The notes under the pieces: generated by a model
Database searches by the model: none
Told to the model about the DNA's origin: nothing
What the model saw: the letters and a program-made list of their open reading frames with translations, nothing else
Part shown: piece by piece, positions 1 through 7,094 of the stretch
How positions within the stretch are numbered: position 1 is the first letter of the stretch
How the letters are laid out: each line of letters begins with the position of its first letter
Made by a program: the position numbers and the translations under genes
DNA from: an uncultured Lachnospiraceae bacterium
Lineage (GTDB): Bacteria; Bacillota; Clostridia; Lachnospirales; Lachnospiraceae
Direction of reading: 5' to 3'
Length of the DNA: 40,802 bases
Assembly (NCBI GenBank): GCA_947037115.1
Contig: CAMQTN010000024.1
Span: 1 to 40,802 of the forward strand

Positions 1-114
1 CCCCCGAAGCGGCATATTCGGATTCCAGCTGCTCTGGTGTTCGTAGAGGTTTAAAAAGAGCCTCTTCCACCATGAGCCGTGTCGGAACCATTTCCCTGTG
101 TTTTGTTTTAGCAT
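1..114 (-). CDS. Unknown protein, N-terminal 38 residues only (cut by window edge)
   Basis: The reading frame opens with an ATG at 112-114 and runs off the window start without a stop. A GGAGG ribosome binding site lies 7 bases upstream (121-126 on the plus strand). The visible residues are basic and rich in aromatic residues (MLKQNTGKWFRHGSWWKRLF at the start); there is no clear signal peptide and no family I recognise. It lies downstream of purF in the same direction, but a 350-base gap with its own perfect TATAAT box suggests separate transcription. That it is a real gene rests on the start signals alone; the function is unknown. Confidence 0.55.
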   Translation of the reverse strand, partial: MLKQNTGKWFRHGSWWKRLFLNLYEHQSSWNPNMPLRG

Positions 115-120
115 ATATTT

Positions 121-132
121 TCCTCCATTATA
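121..132 (-). promoter_or_regulatory. Perfect -10 box abutting the ribosome binding site
   Basis: TATAAT (127-132) is preceded by TGC, giving an extended -10, and is followed directly by GGAGGA (121-126). No good -35 is visible at 17 bases. If this -10 is used, transcription would start near position 120, after the ribosome binding site, leaving about six untranslated bases. Confidence 0.4.
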
Positions 133-312
133 GCATATTTTCTGGTGCAGTTACAGTAAAAATTTCAGGCTGAATATGAGGAGTTCACAGGGATATATGC
201 CAATCTCAGGGGAGATAGATATAAAATCAGACAACACCGCAGAATCCTTTTTCAGTCCTGTGTCAATAGATAAGGGATTGTTTCCGGCGAACCCGGAAAG
301 AATCTTAAGACT

Positions 313-347
313 GGAAAATTCCCTGAAATTTTTTCGGGGAATTTTCC
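313..347. repeat. Perfect 11-bp inverted repeat, possible terminator or processing hairpin
   Basis: GGAAAATTCCC (313-323) pairs with GGGAATTTTCC (337-347) across a 13-base loop, and the loop itself can extend the stem with GAAA/TTTC. It lies 120 bases beyond the purF stop codon, where a terminator would be expected. Neither strand shows a T-run directly after the stem, so it is not a typical intrinsic terminator. Confidence 0.5.
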
Positions 348-466
348 CAGACCGACAAATAATTTGTCAGAGATTGTTTTCATATAGATTTATTACAAGA
401 GTATCATGGACAGTGGAAGTGTGCAAGAAAATTTTTACAATAAGACAACAATGAATTTATGTGAGC

Positions 467-1849
467 TTACACCCCGCTGCAGTCCATGGGATATTCCCCG
501 TCAAAGCAGGCCCTGCACAAAGGCAGCCCGCCCGCCATTTCCTCCAGATCCTCCAACCGCATATAGCCGAGAGAATCCGCTCCGATCATCTCACAGATTG
601 CCTCCTCGCTGTGATTTGCTGCGATGAGCTGGGAATTGGAGGGCACGTCAGTGCCAAAATAACAGGGATAGAGAAAGGGCGGCGAGCTGATTCTCACATG
701 CACTTGTCTTGCTCCCGCCTCCTTCAACATGCGGATCAGATTGGCAATGGTGGTACCCCTCACAATGGAATCGTCTACCAGCACGATCCGCTTGTCCTTT
801 ACCACCGATTCCAGCACGCTCAGCTTCATGCGGACGGCGGACTCCCGCTCTTTTTGAGTGGGTTTGATAAAGGTACGTCCTATATAACTGTTTTTATAGA
901 AAGCAAGGGCAAAAGGAATCCCGCTCTCCAATCCGTATCCCTGCGCCGCGGGAAGTCCCGACTCCGGCACACCCGTCACCAGATCCGCCTCCACCGGATG
1001 GGACTTTGCAAGCATTCTGCCCGCACATATCCTTGCGTCGTACACCCGCACCCCGTCCATAACGCTGTCCAGTCTGGCAAAATAAATATATTCAAAAATA
1101 CAGTGGGCGCACCGCTCCGCTTCCGGCAGCATCTCGGAGTGTATCTCCTCCCCCGTAATCGTAACGACCTCTCCAGGCAAAATGTCCCGCACAAATTCCG
1201 CTCCCATGGACACAAGCGCACAGGACTCCGAAGCAAGCACATAGGCACTGTCCCGTTTCCCCAGACAGAGCGGTTTTAAGCCATAAGGATCGCGCACCCC
1301 GATCAGCTTCCGGGGACTCATAATCACCAAAGCAAAACCGCCTTTTATCTTTAAAGCCGTCTTATAAACCGCCTCCTCCACCGAGGCGGAATGCACCCGT
1401 TCCCTGGCAATATGAAAAGCGATCACTTCCGAGTCTGTGGTAGTGTGGAAAATAGCCCCATTCTGGATCAGCTCCCACTTGAGCTCCGGCGTGTTGACCA
1501 GATTGCCGTTGTGGGCCAGCGCCAAAGTGCCCTTAATATAAGAGAGTACCAGCGGCTGTGCGTTCTCCGCCACGGACGCCCCTGTGGTGGAATAGCGGAC
1601 ATGCCCAAGACCAATGTTACCGGCCATCTTTTCCACAACTTCCTTCGAGAGTACCTCGCTTACCAATCCCAGATCCTTGTGGAAGCAGACATTCCCCCGC
1701 TCCTTATCTGTCTTCGAAACGGCCATACCGCAGGCCTCCTGCCCTCGATGCTGTAAAGCGGTAAGACCATAGTACAGATCCGGCGCCACATTTTCCCCCT
1801 CCGGAGCGTAAATCCCCACCACACCGCAGGCTTCCTTAATCCCTGACAT
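467..1849 (-). CDS. purF: Amidophosphoribosyltransferase (PurF)
   Basis: It catalyses the first committed step of purine synthesis: PRPP plus glutamine to 5-phosphoribosylamine. The 460-residue length is normal. After a short propeptide (MSGIKEA) the class II glutaminase nucleophile is Cys8, exposed by self-cleavage in this family. The PRPP-binding loop VLVDDSIVRGTT lies at about 356-367. Cysteines 250, 396, 445 and 448 match the [4Fe-4S] ligand positions of the Bacillus-type enzyme, with the signature CIFEYIYFAR at 250-259. The ATG is preceded by GGAGGG. No other pur gene is in the window, so it appears transcribed alone from the structured upstream region at 1877-1959. The iron-sulfur cluster is expected from the family, not shown here. 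Confidence 0.97.
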   Translation of the reverse strand: MSGIKEACGVVGIYAPEGENVAPDLYYGLTALQHRGQEACGMAVSKTDKERGNVCFHKDLGLVSEVLSKEVVEKMAGNIGLGHVRYSTTGASVAENAQPLVLSYIKGTLALAHNGNLVNTPELKWELIQNGAIFHTTTDSEVIAFHIARERVHSASVEEAVYKTALKIKGGFALVIMSPRKLIGVRDPYGLKPLCLGKRDSAYVLASESCALVSMGAEFVRDILPGEVVTITGEEIHSEMLPEAERCAHCIFEYIYFARLDSVMDGVRVYDARICAGRMLAKSHPVEADLVTGVPESGLPAAQGYGLESGIPFALAFYKNSYIGRTFIKPTQKERESAVRMKLSVLESVVKDKRIVLVDDSIVRGTTIANLIRMLKEAGARQVHVRISSPPFLYPCYFGTDVPSNSQLIAANHSEEAICEMIGADSLGYMRLEDLEEMAGGLPLCRACFDGEYPMDCSGV

Positions 1850-1876
1850 CCTTATTCCCTCCGTTTTCCTGCTTCT

Positions 1877-1959
1877 GAATCTGCTGGCTACTTCGTATAA
1901 GTAGATTCGAAATGCTTCGCATTTCTCATTCGCGTTGCTCGTCAGAAATCATCAGATTC
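1877..1959 (-). promoter_or_regulatory. Hairpin-rich purF leader or small repeat element
   Basis: On the minus strand a closing pair GAATCTG/CAGATTC (1953-1959 with 1877-1883) encloses two perfect hairpins: GAAATGC-3-GCATTTC (1909-1925) and CTACTT-5-AAGTAG (1888-1904). An alternative ATTTCT/AGAAAT pairing is also possible. The block ends about 28 bases before the purF start codon. It matches no purine or PRPP riboswitch core that I can recall. It could be a structured 5' leader or a dispersed REP-like repeat. Confidence 0.45.
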
Positions 1960-2018
1960 ATCCTTGCATGCAAGCATGCAGTCCGTACCTGCCGCTTTCT
2001 GACTCTGCTTATACGCGC

Positions 2019-2058
2019 AAAAAGGGACAAAGAAATCCTTGAAAGACTTCTTTGTCCC
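2019..2058 (-). terminator. Intrinsic terminator of the mntA-hepT unit
   Basis: A perfect 11-bp stem, GGGACAAAGAA with TTCTTTGTCCC (2048-2058 and 2024-2034), has a 13-base loop. On the minus strand it is followed by five T residues (2019-2023). It lies about 55 bases after the hepT stop and upstream of purF, separating the two units. Confidence 0.85.
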
Positions 2059-2112
2059 AACGTGTTTATTCTACCACACAGCCATTCATTTTTCCACAGT
2101 TCTTTTACAATT

Positions 2113-2523
2113 TTATACCCAGTCTTCCCCAGCCTCTTTAAGTTTCTTTTCCAGCGTTTTTACCAGAACAACAAAAGCAGGTATAAAGCTGTCCCGGATC
2201 AGCAGGATCATTTCGTCTATTTTGTTATCATCATATATGTGAACAGAGGTATTACGCCTTTTCAGCATAGTAATCCATACGGCAGAATCCTCTACGAATC
2301 CAAACTTATAGCCAAGCTGAAAAATCTCTCTGGGTGAACCTGTTTCCGCACCCTCAACGCCGTGCAGTCTCAAAACCGCCTGCAGCGCTTTCCAGGCAAG
2401 TTCAAACGTCAGGTTGAACTGCCCGATCACACCTGTCCTGTATATTTCATTATCGTCTGCAAGGTCAAAATCCGCATTCTTCAGCACATGCAGGCATTTT
2501 ACGAAATTATCAAGTTTTTTCAT
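2113..2523 (-). CDS. HepT-like HEPN protein (HI0074 family nucleotidyltransferase partner)
   Basis: This small helical protein of about 136 residues belongs to the HI0074/HepT group, also called nucleotidyltransferase substrate-binding protein. It carries the HEPN motif R-x4-H as RNTSVH, followed by YDD. In studied MntA/HepT pairs this motif is the RNase active site and the partner blocks it by adding AMP to a nearby tyrosine. Here the tyrosine two residues after the histidine is a candidate, by analogy. I chose the ATG at 2523 (MKKLDNF) because it fits the family start. A TTG at 2547 would add eight residues. The start overlaps the end of the upstream nucleotidyltransferase by 14 bases, so the pair is co-translated. 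Whether it is an active toxin here is inference. Confidence 0.88.
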   Translation of the reverse strand: MKKLDNFVKCLHVLKNADFDLADDNEIYRTGVIGQFNLTFELAWKALQAVLRLHGVEGAETGSPREIFQLGYKFGFVEDSAVWITMLKRRNTSVHIYDDNKIDEMILLIRDSFIPAFVVLVKTLEKKLKEAGEDWV

Positions 2524-2797
2524 ATACCGTAATTCCGTCCTTCTCAATTTCTTCTTTCAGATCCGCAGAAACTCCCATGCTGTCAACAATATCAAAAGAC
2601 AAAAGCGAATGCGCGTTTTCCTTGATATCCCAATAAAAAGCCTCAAAATCTCCCCCGCTGACCGCAAGATCAATATCGCTTTTTTCCGTGTGTGTCCCCC
2701 TTGCGCGGGAACCGAAAAGGACTACCTTCTGAACATCATGTCTATGCGCAAATACTGTGATATCATTAACCACTCTTTCGGGAAGGTTATACTTCAT
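2510..2797 (-). CDS. MNT-domain nucleotidyltransferase (MntA-like antitoxin)
   Basis: This is a minimal nucleotidyltransferase of 95 residues, with the GS-x10-DxD signature at residues 29-43 (FGSRARG, then SDIDLAV). A third acidic residue lies in the strand SFDIVD. Proteins of this kind paired with HepT use ATP to AMPylate and silence the HEPN toxin. I start it at the ATG at 2797 (MKYNLPERVV), which fits the family and has a G-rich stretch upstream. An ATG at 2836 adds 13 residues but lacks a ribosome binding site. It is first in a two-gene unit, antitoxin before toxin. A non-toxic nucleotidyl-transfer role cannot be excluded. Confidence 0.88.
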   Translation of the reverse strand: MKYNLPERVVNDITVFAHRHDVQKVVLFGSRARGTHTEKSDIDLAVSGGDFEAFYWDIKENAHSLLSFDIVDSMGVSADLKEEIEKDGITVYEKT

Positions 2798-2961
2798 ATC
2801 AGTCACCCCAGCCTCTTCCTGATTCCACTCTCCCATAGTCCGATTGCAGTATACCGTATTTCGTACATGAAATCAACTGTGAAATTCCATCACACAGAAA
2901 TCCGGCCTGCATCCTTCTCCAGCAGACACAACACCATCTCTTGACACTTATTATCTGGACT

Positions 2962-4809
2962 CTACTTTCCCGCATCCGAAAGAAGGGCCAACGGCTCCTG
3001 TCTCAGGTTCCCGTAAATCCCCGCCATGGCCACCGACAGCGTGAAGAGAAAGACCAGACTGCCGGACAGCGCCGCCACCTGCCAGTCCAGCTCAATCAGG
3101 TAAGTAACCTCTTCCTTCGCAGTTCTCTCCTCCTCATCCTCCTGCGGTGCGCCGTTACTGTAGCGTGTGTCGTAGGGCCTGGTCTGCACCATCGCCGCCC
3201 CCGCACTGACCGCCAGGCACTGCCCCGCGGCGGCGCCGGCAATACAGCCTGTCATGGCAATCGCCGCGATCCCGGAAAGAAGCGAGCGTGCACACTGTCT
3301 TTTCGTCATCCCCAGACTCCGTTCAATGGCCGTGCGCCTCCTCTGCTTCACAATAAACAGATAGCAGAAAAAAACCACGATGCAGACTGCGCTGACGATC
3401 CCCATGGTGAGCAGGATCAGGGACATTTTCTCCATATTTTTAAGCCCCATCTCCAGCCGGGAGTAGCCGCCATCATAGAAGGCGATCTCCACATGGCTGA
3501 TTCCCTGTGCCTCCCAGAGCGCTTTATAGTTCTCAATGCTCTCGCTGCCGTTTGGAATCTGAAAGGCAGTGGTATAGCCCTTCATGGGCCCATACTGGGC
3601 AATATTGTTTTCATTGCTGTTTTGGATGGAAGCAGTGGGAATAAAGATCTCATTGTCCGCCAGCAGATACCCCTGGCTCCGGCCCGGACTCACCGTGTGG
3701 TCATAGATACCCCGAATCTGCCAGTCCCCTTCCTCGAAAGGCTCGTAGGCCTTTCCCTCCGCGGTAAGCCGTCCCTCCGCGCCGCCCATGGAGGCGGACT
3801 GTGCGTAGTTGGCATATCGCAGCACCAGATGGACGGAGTCTCCCACCTTAAGCTTATTTCTCCTTGCAAAGTCATCCGGTACAAGACACACCCGGTTCCC
3901 CTGCCGGTAATCCTCCTCCAAAAAAGCCTCCCCCTCCGACACATAAGCCTCCCCGGCGTAGAATGCCATAATCAGATTCAGATCATTGGTGACCGTCACC
4001 GGGAGAGAATAATAGCTGAGCTCATACTCTCTACAGAGCGCAAGCCACGCCTTTCCCTCATCCGTCTCATAAAAACCGGGCTCAAGCTTCTGTACCGGAT
4101 TCTCCGACAGGTGATTGGGCAGCAGATGACCCTGCGCGTCCGCCTGCGTAGAGCAGGGCCCGTCCACAGGCTGATACTCCCAGCGGCCCACCGACACATT
4201 TTCGGCCACCTCCCAGTCATGTGGAAGTCCCAGCACCAGCTCCATGATATAGGTCTGATCCGCATACATCGGCTCCGGCTGTTCCTCAAAATGGGCACAG
4301 TAATAAAAATCAGGAAAGGTGATCGGATAGTAACTGAACACCACCCTCTTTAATTCCATCTTCACCGGGTCCGAAGGTATACAGTCCTCCACCGGAGAAG
4401 CCTCCACGATCATAAAGTGCCACATCCCGCTGTCATCATCCCGCAGTCTGCATTCCGGCGCCTGCGCCATATAGCAGGCGCGCTGGTCTGGTCCGCTCAG
4501 ATATCCGGCTCCCTCGAAGTCCAGCACATCGGGCGAAACCGTCTCTCCGTATACCGGATCATTGACATACCGGTAAGTCTTCCGGTCAGCTCTCCAGACC
4601 GCCCTCTGCACGGTCTTTTCCGGCTTCTGCTCCACCGTTCCGATGGTTGTGAAAATCTCTTCAAAATGCGCCATATTGTCCGCACACAGCTTCCAGAGAT
4701 TCCCTCCCGCACAGACCAGCGCTACCGTAAAGGCCAGAAGCAGAAAAAAGAGCGCCGTCTTCACCGGCGTGCGGAAGAGTCTCAGGAAACCGTTTTTCAC
4801 TGCCGCCAT
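2962..4809 (-). CDS. FtsX-like ABC transporter permease, large subunit, pair B
   Basis: This 615-residue permease has a membrane segment at about residues 12-37 (FRTPVKTALFFLLLAF), then about 400 extracellular residues. Three segments near the C-terminus are typical of FtsX/MacB permeases; one begins MSLILLTMGIVSAVCIVVFF, followed by TAIERSLGMTKRQC. The C-terminus EPLALLSDAGK is typical of such permeases. It is closely similar along its whole length to the protein at 7095-9014, for example the shared run NGSESIENYKALWEAQG, so it arose by duplication. It lies last in the unit after the ATPase and the smaller permease. Substrate unknown; such exporters often handle peptides or lipids. The start ATG has GAGAGGA upstream. 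Confidence 0.9.
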   Translation of the reverse strand: MAAVKNGFLRLFRTPVKTALFFLLLAFTVALVCAGGNLWKLCADNMAHFEEIFTTIGTVEQKPEKTVQRAVWRADRKTYRYVNDPVYGETVSPDVLDFEGAGYLSGPDQRACYMAQAPECRLRDDDSGMWHFMIVEASPVEDCIPSDPVKMELKRVVFSYYPITFPDFYYCAHFEEQPEPMYADQTYIMELVLGLPHDWEVAENVSVGRWEYQPVDGPCSTQADAQGHLLPNHLSENPVQKLEPGFYETDEGKAWLALCREYELSYYSLPVTVTNDLNLIMAFYAGEAYVSEGEAFLEEDYRQGNRVCLVPDDFARRNKLKVGDSVHLVLRYANYAQSASMGGAEGRLTAEGKAYEPFEEGDWQIRGIYDHTVSPGRSQGYLLADNEIFIPTASIQNSNENNIAQYGPMKGYTTAFQIPNGSESIENYKALWEAQGISHVEIAFYDGGYSRLEMGLKNMEKMSLILLTMGIVSAVCIVVFFCYLFIVKQRRRTAIERSLGMTKRQCARSLLSGIAAIAMTGCIAGAAAGQCLAVSAGAAMVQTRPYDTRYSNGAPQEDEEERTAKEEVTYLIELDWQVAALSGSLVFLFTLSVAMAGIYGNLRQEPLALLSDAGK

Positions 4810-4859
4810 ATCATATTCCTCTCTTTCACTTATTTTCCGTTGCCCGCTTTCTGTTTCTC

Positions 4860-6089
4860 CTAATCTTTTCTGGTAAGCATCTCCATCACACTAAGCCTGT
4901 GAAGCGAGAAAAGCGCTGCCGCCGTCCCAGCCAGAAACGCTGCAAAAAATGCTGCGCCTGACCGGCAAAGCACTCCCGCTCCCGTGTGGAAAAGCCATCC
5001 GGCCGCAAGACTTCCCACAAGACAGGCCGCCGCTGCCACAAACATCATCTCCCCGAAAAACAGGCAGAAGCTCTGTCCCCGCCCCGTTCCAAGAGACCGT
5101 AACAGCGCATACTCCTCCCGCCTTCCCTGAACGGAAAGATAACTACACAGGTAACCGATAAAAACGATGATCGCCGCCACGAAGGGCAGCATTCCCTTAA
5201 GAAGCGCCAGATTCTCCTCAAGCGCCTCTGCGGAGCGGATAAAAGTCTCGTCCATGATCGTCAGGGCATTTCCGTCATAAGAAAAGTCTGCCCTTGAGAT
5301 CACCGGCAACATCCCGATCGCGTTCATCTCCTCCTTGCACTCGTTCAGGCGGAAGGGATCCTTTACCACAAAGGAGCCGGAATCTGCCATAAACTCAACG
5401 CCCTGCCTGTGATAAGCCTCACGCACGCAGTCCAGCGGAAAGATCACATCCGCAGGCACCCAGTTCCCCTCATACTCCCCGATCCGCATGGCCCCGATAA
5501 TTCTGTATGTATCCGTGCCCAGAAGATCCAGAAAAATTTCATAAGTCCGTCCTTCATACCGGTAACAGAAGGAGGTTAACATAACTTCATCTCCCAAATG
5601 CAGACCCTCCCGTTCCATCAGGGAAGCATCCATGATGCATACTTTTTCCGCCGTCTCCAGCACACCCTCATCCACACCGTCCAGAAAGGTGATTTCCTCC
5701 GTCCTGAGTCCCGGGACACCGCCGATGGCATTCATCCCCGCTCCATAATAGATGAGATTCCCTTCGTACTCCTGTGGCGTAAATGAACCCAGCCCCAACC
5801 GAAGCCGAACGGTAAAGACCACGTCCTTTGCGTGTTCGGAAGCGCGGATGGCCTGCACCCTGTCTTCCCTGATGGTCATACCCTCCTCCAGAGATCCGTT
5901 TAAGTTACTCACTTTCGCCTGTACCTTCATGACCTCGGGCAGCCTCTTCAGCTGCCTGTCCGTACTGTCCATGTTGCCCGCATAAACGGCAAGGAGAAGC
6001 ACCGTCAGCGCTCCAATCAGCCCGACGAGAATACTCCTGTACCTGTGGCGCACAATCCCGCGCCCGATCTGCCTCACGGTAAATATCAT
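4860..6089 (-). CDS. FtsX-like ABC transporter permease, small subunit, pair B
   Basis: This 409-residue permease has an N-terminal membrane segment (SILVGLIGALTVLLLAVYAG, about 20-39), a roughly 240-residue extracellular domain, and three C-terminal membrane segments. The motif GRREEYALLRSLGTGRGQS is the usual cytoplasmic coupling loop. It has exactly the same length as the protein at 9094-10323 and shares long runs with it, such as VFIGYLCSYLS and AALFSLHRLSVM. The gene begins 29 bases after the ATPase stop with GGAGAG as ribosome binding site and is followed by the large permease after about 50 bases. The two permeases probably form a heterodimer that uses the ATPase at 6119-6796. Confidence 0.9.
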   Translation of the reverse strand: MIFTVRQIGRGIVRHRYRSILVGLIGALTVLLLAVYAGNMDSTDRQLKRLPEVMKVQAKVSNLNGSLEEGMTIREDRVQAIRASEHAKDVVFTVRLRLGLGSFTPQEYEGNLIYYGAGMNAIGGVPGLRTEEITFLDGVDEGVLETAEKVCIMDASLMEREGLHLGDEVMLTSFCYRYEGRTYEIFLDLLGTDTYRIIGAMRIGEYEGNWVPADVIFPLDCVREAYHRQGVEFMADSGSFVVKDPFRLNECKEEMNAIGMLPVISRADFSYDGNALTIMDETFIRSAEALEENLALLKGMLPFVAAIIVFIGYLCSYLSVQGRREEYALLRSLGTGRGQSFCLFFGEMMFVAAAACLVGSLAAGWLFHTGAGVLCRSGAAFFAAFLAGTAAALFSLHRLSVMEMLTRKD

Positions 6090-6118
6090 TTTCTCTCCAT
6101 TTCTGCGCTGCCCACACC

Positions 6119-6796
6119 CTACTCCCGCACCACCGAGAGTTCCCCGTCCTTCATGCCGTAAACCACATCCGCCGCCGCGGCCACCGCCTCGTTGTGGGTG
6201 ACCACAATCACGGCGTAGTTTTTCTCATGAGCAAGTTTACAGAGCAGATCCACAATCACCTGCTCATTCTGGCTGTCCAGATTTCCCGTTGGCTCGTCGG
6301 CCAGAAGGATCTCCCCGCCGGCAGCCATGGCTCTGGCGATGGCAACTCTCTGCTGCTCCCCACCGCTGATCATCCCCGGCATCTTTTTGTAAAGCGTCTC
6401 CGGCAGATCCACCTGTCTCAGATACTCCTGTGCCCTTACCTTTGCCTCTTTTCTGGCCACATGCTGCAGCTCCATGGGGAACATCACGTTTTCCATCACC
6501 GTCAGAAGCGGGAACAGATGAAAAGCCTGATAAATCACGGAAGCCCGGTTCAACCGGTAAGCGTCCCGGTCCATCTTCCGTATGTCCTGCCCCTCGATAG
6601 AGAGCGTCCCCTCCGTAGGCACATCAAGCCCTGCAAGGAGAGACAAAAAGGTGCTCTTTCCACTGCCTGACTTGCCGGTGATGGCGTACACCTTCCCCCG
6701 CTCGAAGGAACAGCTCACCTCCGAGAGCGCCTTTGTCTTCTGATACTTCGTCTGATAGATATAACTCACATTGACTGCCTCGATCATTTTTTCCAT
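6119..6796 (-). CDS. ABC transporter ATP-binding protein (LolD/MacB type)
   Basis: This 225-residue ATPase energises an FtsX-type exporter. Walker A is GKSGSGKST, the signature is SGGEQQRVAIARA, Walker B with its glutamate is ILLADEPTGNLD, and the switch histidine lies in VVTHNE. The open frame extends upstream to 7006, but GGAGG lies five bases before the ATG at 6796 (MEKMIEAV), so I start there. It is the only ATPase in a region with two permease pairs, with pair A upstream and pair B downstream, and therefore may serve both. Confidence 0.94.
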   Translation of the reverse strand: MEKMIEAVNVSYIYQTKYQKTKALSEVSCSFERGKVYAITGKSGSGKSTFLSLLAGLDVPTEGTLSIEGQDIRKMDRDAYRLNRASVIYQAFHLFPLLTVMENVMFPMELQHVARKEAKVRAQEYLRQVDLPETLYKKMPGMISGGEQQRVAIARAMAAGGEILLADEPTGNLDSQNEQVIVDLLCKLAHEKNYAVIVVTHNEAVAAAADVVYGMKDGELSVVRE

Positions 6797-6831
6797 ATTG
6801 TCCTCCATTCCAGACTTGTTTTTCACTCTTC

Positions 6832-6981
6832 TCATTCCACCGCCTGCGCGGTATCTTTCTTTCCGCCACAGATATATCCCTGCTTCTCCATGTCTGATTT
6901 TCTCAGCACACAGTTGACAAGAACCACCAGTATGCTCCTGTTTTTCTGCCGCCTGATGCTTGTAACGATATAGTGATACAT
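6832..6981 (-). pseudogene. Remnant of an FtsX-like permease 5' end
   Basis: A 49-codon frame starts at an ATG (6981) with AAAGGA five bases upstream. It begins MYHYIVTSIRRQKNRSILVV, which resembles the cytoplasmic and first membrane part of FtsX permeases (compare RHRYRSILVGLIG and RHKYKSILHILIG in the neighbours). After VVLVN the similarity stops and the frame ends in 24 unrelated polar codons. It lies between pair A and the ATPase, where a further permease copy could once have stood. It could instead be a real small membrane peptide. Confidence 0.4.
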
Positions 6982-7094
6982 AGTATTCCTTTCTGCCAAA
7001 CCGCACTTTGCGATGACACGTGTCGAAAATATCAAGTTCTCCAAAGAATGCCTTGTTTCCCTGCTGCCAGCGCGATATAGCCTCTGTTCCCGTT

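Larger units (their letters stand above)
115..466. other. Intergenic region downstream of purF
   Basis: This stretch of about 350 bases has no convincing gene. It holds the start signals of the edge gene at 121-132 and a strong inverted repeat at 313-347. The open frames crossing it on the plus strand have no ribosome binding site and no recognisable domain. Confidence 0.6.

Noticed and set aside
461..1279. 272-codon open frame on the plus strand
   Set aside because: It is antisense to purF, with no start signals and no recognisable domain.
1963..1980. Repeated TGCATGC palindromes
   Set aside because: They are short, low-complexity restriction-site-like palindromes without a partner signal.
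1850..2018. Purine or PRPP riboswitch upstream of purF
   Set aside because: The stems present do not show the conserved junction bases of the purine class or a PRPP (ykkC-type) core that I can recognise. Kept only as an unnamed structured element.
2941..4353. 470-codon open frame on the plus strand
   Set aside because: It is entirely antisense to the FtsX-like permease, has no ribosome binding site and its translation shows no domain. High-GC third positions of the true gene keep the opposite frame open.
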